Source: Prorocentrum cordatum
Lineage: Eukaryota > Sar > Dinophyceae > Prorocentrales > Prorocentraceae
Direction: 5' to 3'
Assembly: GCA_963575745.1 (NCBI GenBank)
Contig: CAUYUJ010017972.1
Span: 154,701-218,700 of the forward strand
Length of the DNA: 64,000 nucleotides
Below are positions 56,990 to 64,000 of this stretch, piece after piece. The translations under genes and the position numbers were made by a program. Under the pieces are notes generated by a model that searched no databases, was not told where the DNA came from, and saw only the letters and a program-made list of their open reading frames with translations. Numbering within the stretch: position 1 is the stretch's first letter; the number at the start of each line of letters is the position of its first letter.

Positions 56990-57576
56990 AGCAGCTTATC
57001 TTCAGGCAGCTTCTCCTTCTTCGTATTATTCTTCTTCGAGCCATGGCACCTCAGCCCCCACCAGCCCATCCACCTCAGCTGGGGACAGGCCCCGCGGAAC
57101 CCGAAGGGAACAAGTCCAAGATATGCGTTCTTGTGTTTTACACAAAAACTGCTGGGGCCGAGAATCACAAGTGCTCGAGCGGCCCAAGATCGCTTGAGCC
57201 ACGTCCCGAGACATCACGCGAATCATAGCAAGCAACAGAATCTGAAACGCCGCACCTCCGTAGCCGACCGCAGAGCTGGGGAAGAATGCTGGCATGCCTC
57301 TGTCTGTTTCTCGACAAAAACGGCCCCTTTGATCGAAGCGGCGCGAGCTTGCCGGCCAACTCCCTGCCGCTCGGCGGGCCTGCTGCTCGACGATCACCCT
57401 CGCGGCGTCCTTCTGCTCCTCGGCGCGCGAGCGCATGCTAAGTAAACATGTCGCCCTCGCTGTCTGCTACGAGCATGACGTCAAGATACGATTGGCTCTG
57501 GTCCAATCTTCGGGTTGCGCATGGACCCCCCCCCCGGGTATATCGTCACGGCTGGTTTCGACAGGCCCCCCGAGTA
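56990..57576. other. Low-copy DNA
   Basis: No gene recognised. Frames of 136-155 aa on opposite strands overlap. Confidence 0.4.
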
Positions 57577-57754
57577 GTCAAAACCCTAATAAGGACGCGC
57601 GGTAAGGACGCAAGATCCTTGGAAGCCGAAGTTGGGATTTTGGGGGCGGCGGACGACGCATTTCGAGGAAGAGCAAGGACGCAAGAGCAAGGAAGAGCAA
57701 GGACGCAAGGGTACCCTGAGCAAAGTCGCGCGTCCTTATTAGGGTTTTTGACTG
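57577..57754. mobile_element. 178-bp MITE with TA on both sides
   Basis: The left end (57,577-57,601) begins GTCAAAACCCTAATAAGGAC; the right end (57,727-57,754) is its reverse complement with one extra A and a terminal CAG. The arms are otherwise identical over about 25 bp. TA lies directly outside at 57,575-57,576 and 57,755-57,756. CAGT-starting TIRs with a TA duplication fit the Tc1/mariner type; the left copy has lost its first two bases. The interior is short GCAAGGACGCAAG repeats. Confidence 0.7.
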
Positions 57755-58040
57755 TAGTCCTGGCCGGTCTCAACACCAAGGCGCCGCCTCCGGCGGCGCC
57801 CCTGCGGCGCCCCTGGGGCGCTCTGCGCCCCAGGGTTGGGGTGTTGCGACCGCCCTGGACTTCTCGGGGGAGGAGGAGGAGGAGGAGGAGGAGGAGGAGG
57901 AGGAGGAGGAGGAGAAGGAGGAGGAAAGAGAAGGAGAAAGAGAAGAAGAGGAGGAGGCGAGGAGGAGGAGGAGGAGGAGGAGGAAGGAGAAGGAGGAGGA
58001 GAGAGAGGAGGGGGAGGAGGAGGAGAGGGAGGAGGAGGAG
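57755..58040. repeat. GC palindrome-rich DNA and (GGA)n array
   Basis: 57,780-57,838 is GGCGCC-rich, resembling the core of the foldback family without clear arms. GGA/GAG triplets at 57,869-58,040. Confidence 0.85.
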
Positions 58041-59339
58041 GCCACGTGGGACTAGGGGGCCTGTTGAGGCCAGCCGGGGCTCCCCTGGGGGGCTGCCTCT
58101 GCGCAACCCGAAGCCTTACCATGGCGCGATTGGCTCAGGATACGTCCCAAGAATTCGGGAGTCTCCAGAGGCCCTCGTTTCTGAAGTCCGTGCGGAAGAG
58201 TAGGGGCCCTTCGAAATCATGGGAATTGTGGGGCGTATCATTATCATGACTTCTTGCTCCTCTGACTGCTTTGCGCGGACCACAGTCAAAGCATGGCCAC
58301 AAGAGCGCGGGTCGGGGATGTGAGCCCCTGCCCTGAGGGCCCGGTGCCGAGTGGAGATAACCCAGAGCGAAGAGCAATGCAAGGTGGAGAGCTAAAGAAG
58401 AAGATCATGAGGATGCCCCTCCAGCCTATAACAGTGGATATGTCGACCCCTATCCCAGGCTTTGGGAGGTTTTCGAATGGACCAACAATTTGGGGCCCAA
58501 CCCTGGGATATACGACGGGGGCGCGTCCATCCTCGATAGGGGTGTGTGTGTGTGTGTGCGAATCGCCAGCCCCCTTGGGGTGTATCCCAGGGTTTCCCTC
58601 CCTGTTATGAGCGGCTCGATTCTTCATCGAGAAGTCGGGAGAAAAAAATCGGCTGCGAAACTGAGCCAACTCTTGGTCATCGTGCCAGCTGTCCCGTTGC
58701 ACGCATCTCGGCTGGGTGTGCACGGCCGGGTGCAGTGTAAACGGGGGGCGATCGAGGGCCGCAGAAAAAAAACGTGGCCCCGAGGGGGCCCCGAGCGGCC
58801 ATCGCGGCCCCAAAAGAGCTGCTGGAAGGGTGCGCCTCTCCTCAGCCCCCGCTTATTCCAGGAGGAGGAGGAGGAGGAGGAGGAGGAGCAAGGAGGAGGA
58901 GGAGGAGGAGGAGGAGGAGGAGGAAGATGAGGAGGCCCCCCTCATGTCGCCCGTCCGCCAGTCCCATCAGGCGTCATTGGGTGTATGCGTCTCGGGATCC
59001 ACGCGGTGTTTTTTGTTGCAGAAGGCACCCGCAAACACACTTCGCCACCATGCCTGGTCATCCTGGGGCCTGGTGTTGGAGGCTTCAAAACCGGCATAAA
59101 CATAATTTTCTGAGGTCCATGAAAAATCTGCCGACCCTGTCGGCGTGTAGAAGAGGCTGTTCCGTTTGACTCGTCGTCGTCGTCGTCGTCGTCGTCGTGG
59201 TCTTTGTCGTCGTCGAGCGCGCCAGCCACAGCGAACTTGAGCAACGTTGTAGTGGAGTCGAAGGGAAGCCACTTCCCACGGATCCCTTCCCCGCCAGGCG
59301 GGGGGTCCCGGCGAAGTCCTGGGGAAGTCTCGGGTTAGA
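58041..59339. other. Low-copy DNA with GGA and CGT tracts
   Basis: GGA triplets at 58,859-58,927 and CGT triplets at 59,171-59,199. No gene recognised. Confidence 0.5.
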
Positions 59340-59970
59340 TACGACTCCCCCCCGGGCGGTTCGGGACCCCAGAAAAACCCCAAGACGCGGCAAAAATGCC
59401 CCAAGATGCCCCGAAGACGGTCCTCGAAAGCCCCGAATCGCCGAAGTATCGGTCCAAGTCGGGAAAATAGCCTCCGGAAGGCTCGAAAGGTTTCCAAAAC
59501 ATCCCAAGAGACCTCCAAGAGGACTTCAAAGAGTGCACCAAGGAACAAAAATCTCAGATTTCTCTTAGCTTTTTGAACGATTTCGGCATTCTCGCCCTGT
59601 CAGCTTCCCGACGCTCCAAGACAGGCCAAGAGGCCCTCTAAGACTGCCCCAAGATGGCCAAAGAGGGGTCCAAGAGAGCCCAAAAAGACCCGAGAGGGCC
59701 CCAAGACCGTCCAAGAGGCCTCCAAGACAATCGAAGAGGCTCCCAAGACGGTTGTAAGAGGGAGCCCAGACGGGGGACCCGAACGGACATTTCGAGCCCT
59801 CGACTTGAGAAGCTCTCAGGAGACCCCCGGAGGCCCCTAAGAAGCCCCCAAGAAGCCCCAAGAGGCCCCCAAGAGACCCCCAGGAAGCCCCAAGAGGCCA
59901 CAACGAGGCTCTCAAGCGGCCCCCAAGAGCTTCTCAAGAGGCCCCCGAACAACCCCCAGGAGACCCCCGA
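59340..59970 (+). repeat. CCAAGA-family array
   Basis: CCCCAAGAGGCCCCCAAGAG-type units surround the core TTTTTGAACGATTTCGGCAT (about 59,570), which resembles the core at about 42,570. Frames are repeat-derived. Confidence 0.85.
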
Positions 59971-61784
59971 GAGCTTCGTTGTGGTCGTGGTTGTCGCCGC
60001 CGTGCAGGGTCGGCGGCACCGGCCGTAAGGCCTTCGCAATATGTTTATGCCATTTGTTTTGCTTGTATGGCATGGCGTGCACTTACGCCACATATGGTCT
60101 GATCGGGCCCCGTCCTGTTCTTCTCGCCCTCTTGCTCTTTCGCTTCGTGCCTTTCTTCGCTTCGGGTGCATCCCACCGCTCGCTTTGACGGGCGCCTGAC
60201 CGTCTTGCACCACCTGGCACCCGCTGACATAAATTACACAAAAAAAGAAACCCAATCAATGGATGGTTTTCGCTGAGGAGATGGACCGGGAACCCGGGAG
60301 CCCGGGAACCCAGAACCCACCGAACTCGGCCCGGAACGAATAACCAGGAACTCGAGAACCCGGAAGCGGGAACCCGGGAACCCAGCCTGCTACCAAAATC
60401 GGCGGGAGACCTTCGCCAAATCTTTCATCTTCCGCTAGGACCCCTTCAGTGCAAGCACGGATTGGGGAACAAGTGCATTTACGCCCACCAGGCCGTGGCG
60501 ACGAGAGCCCGTCGTGACACCACCCCCGAAGGCTCAAGATGACCCCGGCCAAGGCGAGGCCGGCCGAGCCCCCGCCGTCTGCTGCCGTGCCCTGGCCGCC
60601 CAAACGAGGCAGGAATGATGGAATGGTACGATTGGCTCGGGCTGCGTTCCAGGAGCTCCAAAGTATTGAGCGGCCCGCGTGTCTGCAGCCCGCGTGGAGC
60701 ATTCGAGGGAACCTGAGATTGCTCCCTTTGACTATTGTGAAACTCTGTGAGGCCTAATGAAGCATGCGTGCGTACTGCGGGCTTGTAGTCGTAGTGCGGG
60801 CCGGTGGGCGCGCGTAAGAAGTGCACGTTGGCATCCCATATACTAATGATTCTGAGCATGCCTGAACGAATTTTGAATGAACATTCTGGATATGGTCGCT
60901 TGGGGTATGGTCGTTTCGAGCATGCCTCTACGAGTTGAGAGCAGGGGCGTCTTCCAAAGAATCAAAGGAAAACCAATCCTGTGCCCAGGATCAGTGCGTG
61001 CGTCCTCCTGGCCCGGTCAGGGAAGCGCATACACCAACCGCGGGTCTCGGACTGGCCCATGGCCAGGGCAAGCGCTGGATGCACAGCTCGTGCCCCCCGA
61101 CTCGGGGGGCCCCCCTGAGGCTCTCCCCTGGGGGCCTCTGCCGGGGCCCTCTCGGAGCCCGCTCGCTCCGGACCATCCTCGCGGTGACCCTGTCCTCCGG
61201 CGTTGCAGCCGGGGAGCCTAAACAGCATCAACGACACGCCGCCGTGGGTAGCCCATCAGAGCGTCAGTGTTGAAGTAGAACGCCAGGCCTTCGGAAATAA
61301 AACGAAGGAGTAACACATGGACGGGCTCCCGACGGCGGCGCGTCATTGATACCATTTCCCCTCTCGATGCAGTCTTTTCGCGACGTCGGCCCCTGGGCCG
61401 TGACCACTGGGGCGTTGGCCACTTTCCCAAGGGCCGGATTTTCATCCTGAGCCTGTTTGGTGCGGCCCCCGGGGCCAGGAAACGGCCTCCGTGGAGGCTG
61501 CGAGCGACGAAAAAACGGCCGCCGCATTTTGTCTGTGCCTCGCCAGGATTTGATAGGGGGGCGCCAACTGCACAGCTACACCGATCCTGACCAGGCCCAC
61601 CCTGGGCCAGGAATCTGTGCATATGCCCTCGAGCCACCTGCAGAAAGTGAAGGCGGCCACCGTGGCCTGGATGATATTCTGCGTCATCTCCAAGGCCACC
61701 TACGGCTGCAAAGGTACCAGCAAACATCACTCATAACCGTCCTCATCCACCTCCTTTGTTCATCCTTCCCCTACTTCTCCTCCT
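59971..61784. other. Low-copy DNA with GGGAACCC repeats
   Basis: 60,285-60,390 is a loose tandem of GGGAACCCGG. Elsewhere no gene or repeat is recognised. Frames of up to 170 aa lack motifs. Confidence 0.45.
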
Positions 61785-61978
61785 CCGCATCATCATCACC
61801 ACCACCACCACCATCATCATCAGCAGAAGAGCAGCATCAGCATCAGCATCAGCATCAGCATCAGCACCAGCACCAGCATCATCAATCATCCTCATCGTCG
61901 TCATCATCATCATCATTAGCAGCAACATCATCATCATTATCATACTGGCTGCTGGCTGGCTACTGGTACCACTACTAT

Positions 61979-62036
<58 letters not shown>

Positions 62037-62069
62037 GCTGCTACTACTACTACTACTACTACTACTACG

Positions 62070-62112
<43 letters not shown>

Positions 62113-62165
62113 CTACTCCTTCTCCTTCTCCTTCTCCTACTCCTATCCTTATTCCTTATTAGAAT
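61785..62165. repeat. CAT/CAG and TAC triplet arrays
   Basis: CAT, CAC and CAG triplets at about 61,785-61,945, then TAC/ACT at 61,972-62,112, then CTC-rich to 62,150. Poly-Tyr and poly-Leu frames are artefacts. Confidence 0.95.
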
Positions 62166-62983
62166 AAACTCCTACTCCCCCCTCAGGCCGGCAGATAGGG
62201 GCCCCATCCGGGTGGTGCCATCCTAACCTGTAAAAAAAATACAAAATCAACATTTTTCAGATTTTTTCCTCTCGACATGGACGTCCTGTCGTCCACGGCG
62301 ATAATCCATTGCAAAAAATACAACAAAGAGCACACGCGCGCGTTCATGTCAGAATCCTACCGAACACCGTGTGTTTGCAAGAATTTCAACATAAAAACAT
62401 CAAAAAATCAATGCTTTTTCACAAAAATTCTACACATTTCCTGCCCGGGCTCTCTTGCTGAAATCATAGGAAAACCATAGGAATCTTAAGAATTCTGTCA
62501 AATCCAGCGATTTCACGTCATCGCGCGGTGCACTCGCGATGCTCTGTCATGCACCCAGGCCGCGAATCCTGTGCAAAAAATACCACGCGGGCGACATGCG
62601 CGCGCGACGCCGCGAGCGCATGCTCAAATCCTTCTAGAGTCGTCGCCGTCATTGGCACCGTCGCATGGACGTCCTGTCGTCCACGTCGCAAAATGCATGG
62701 CAGGAATGGGACCCGGCTTACCGGGCCGTTCTCGACACGGCCACCTCTGGCTTCCTGCGGTGTACCGGGCCATTCTCGACTCGTCTGGCAATGCGTGCGC
62801 GGCATTCAACACGCGCTCGCCAGTTCCCGTCGGCAACCGCCATCGCGGCCGCATCAGCTGTACCAAACCGGCTGGCCGGTGTGACTTCGGCCCCCAGTTG
62901 TGCCAGCTTTGCTTCTTATGTTGTGGGAGGGCGGGTGGGACTGGGCATGCCATGCTTGACTCGCTCGAGCTGGCTAGCTTGAC
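62166..62983. other. Unique sequence with 388-bp-spaced direct repeat
   Basis: CATGGACGTCCTGTCGTCCA occurs at 62,276 and 62,664 (22-bp identity). Each copy contains the stem GGACG/CGTCC. ACCGGGCCGTTCTCGAC and ACCGGGCCATTCTCGAC repeat at about 62,719 and 62,764. 62,225-62,500 is AT-rich. No gene. Confidence 0.55.

Positions 62984-64000
<1,017 letters not shown>

Noticed and set aside
55523-57197. 385- and 354-codon plus frames
   Set aside because: Very GC-rich, crosses a CA array, opposite-strand frames equally long, no motif.

Overview
This is a eukaryotic nuclear window with almost no recognisable host genes. It is dominated by simple-sequence arrays, tandem minisatellites, short inverted-repeat elements and decayed retrotransposons. 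I find no rRNA, tRNA, CRISPR array or operon-like gene cluster, and no protein gene outside mobile elements that I would defend. The best guess for the organism is a dinoflagellate (Symbiodiniaceae/Prorocentrum-like). The reasons are the high-GC unique sequence, the extreme load of trinucleotide arrays, and LINE fragments that combine a Cys-rich N-terminal finger, an EEP nuclease, a reverse transcriptase (RT), a Cys/His knuckle and an RNase H. That placement is inference; no marker gene fixes the species.

Layout. 0-5 kb: a (GGT)n array, then a 2.25-kb composite element with terminal inverted repeats (TIRs) holding a 73-bp tandem repeat and a long TGAGGC array, a 167-bp TIR element, and an 83-bp repeat family. 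5-11.4 kb: CAT, TAGTAA and CTC arrays with short low-copy gaps. 11.4-12.2 kb: a minus-strand LINE fragment (Cys/His knuckle plus RNase H start). 12.2-20.5 kb: low-copy GC-rich DNA, a TA-flanked MITE (short non-autonomous TIR element), GC foldback elements, a 139-bp tandem repeat and a second copy of the 83-bp family. 20.8-22.4 kb: a G-rich minisatellite bracketed by inverted TTCGAA-bearing arrays. 22.7-27.3 kb: a large mirror-symmetric array of 26-bp repeats, interrupted by an inverted copy of the 73-bp/TGAGGC element. 29.2 kb: a 138-nt A run. 29.5-35.5 kb: LINE-A (minus). 36.2 kb: a MITE with TTAA on both sides. 36.5-46.9 kb: GGA array, foldback element, CCAAGA-type repeats and a 2.4-kb satellite of 90-bp units. 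46.9-52.7 kb: LINE-B (minus), flanked on both sides by (ACAT)n arrays. 53-64 kb: more dispersed repeats, a second TA-flanked MITE, and a TAC array that runs off the end.

The mobile parts are related rather than cooperating. Three minus-strand LINE remnants have frameshifts or lost catalytic residues and should be treated as dead. At least four short TIR families occur with no visible transposase, so they would depend on enzymes encoded elsewhere. Several repeat families recur 15-40 kb apart, some in inverted orientation, which points to segmental duplication and nested insertion. Long open frames inside the arrays are by-products of repeat periods divisible by three.
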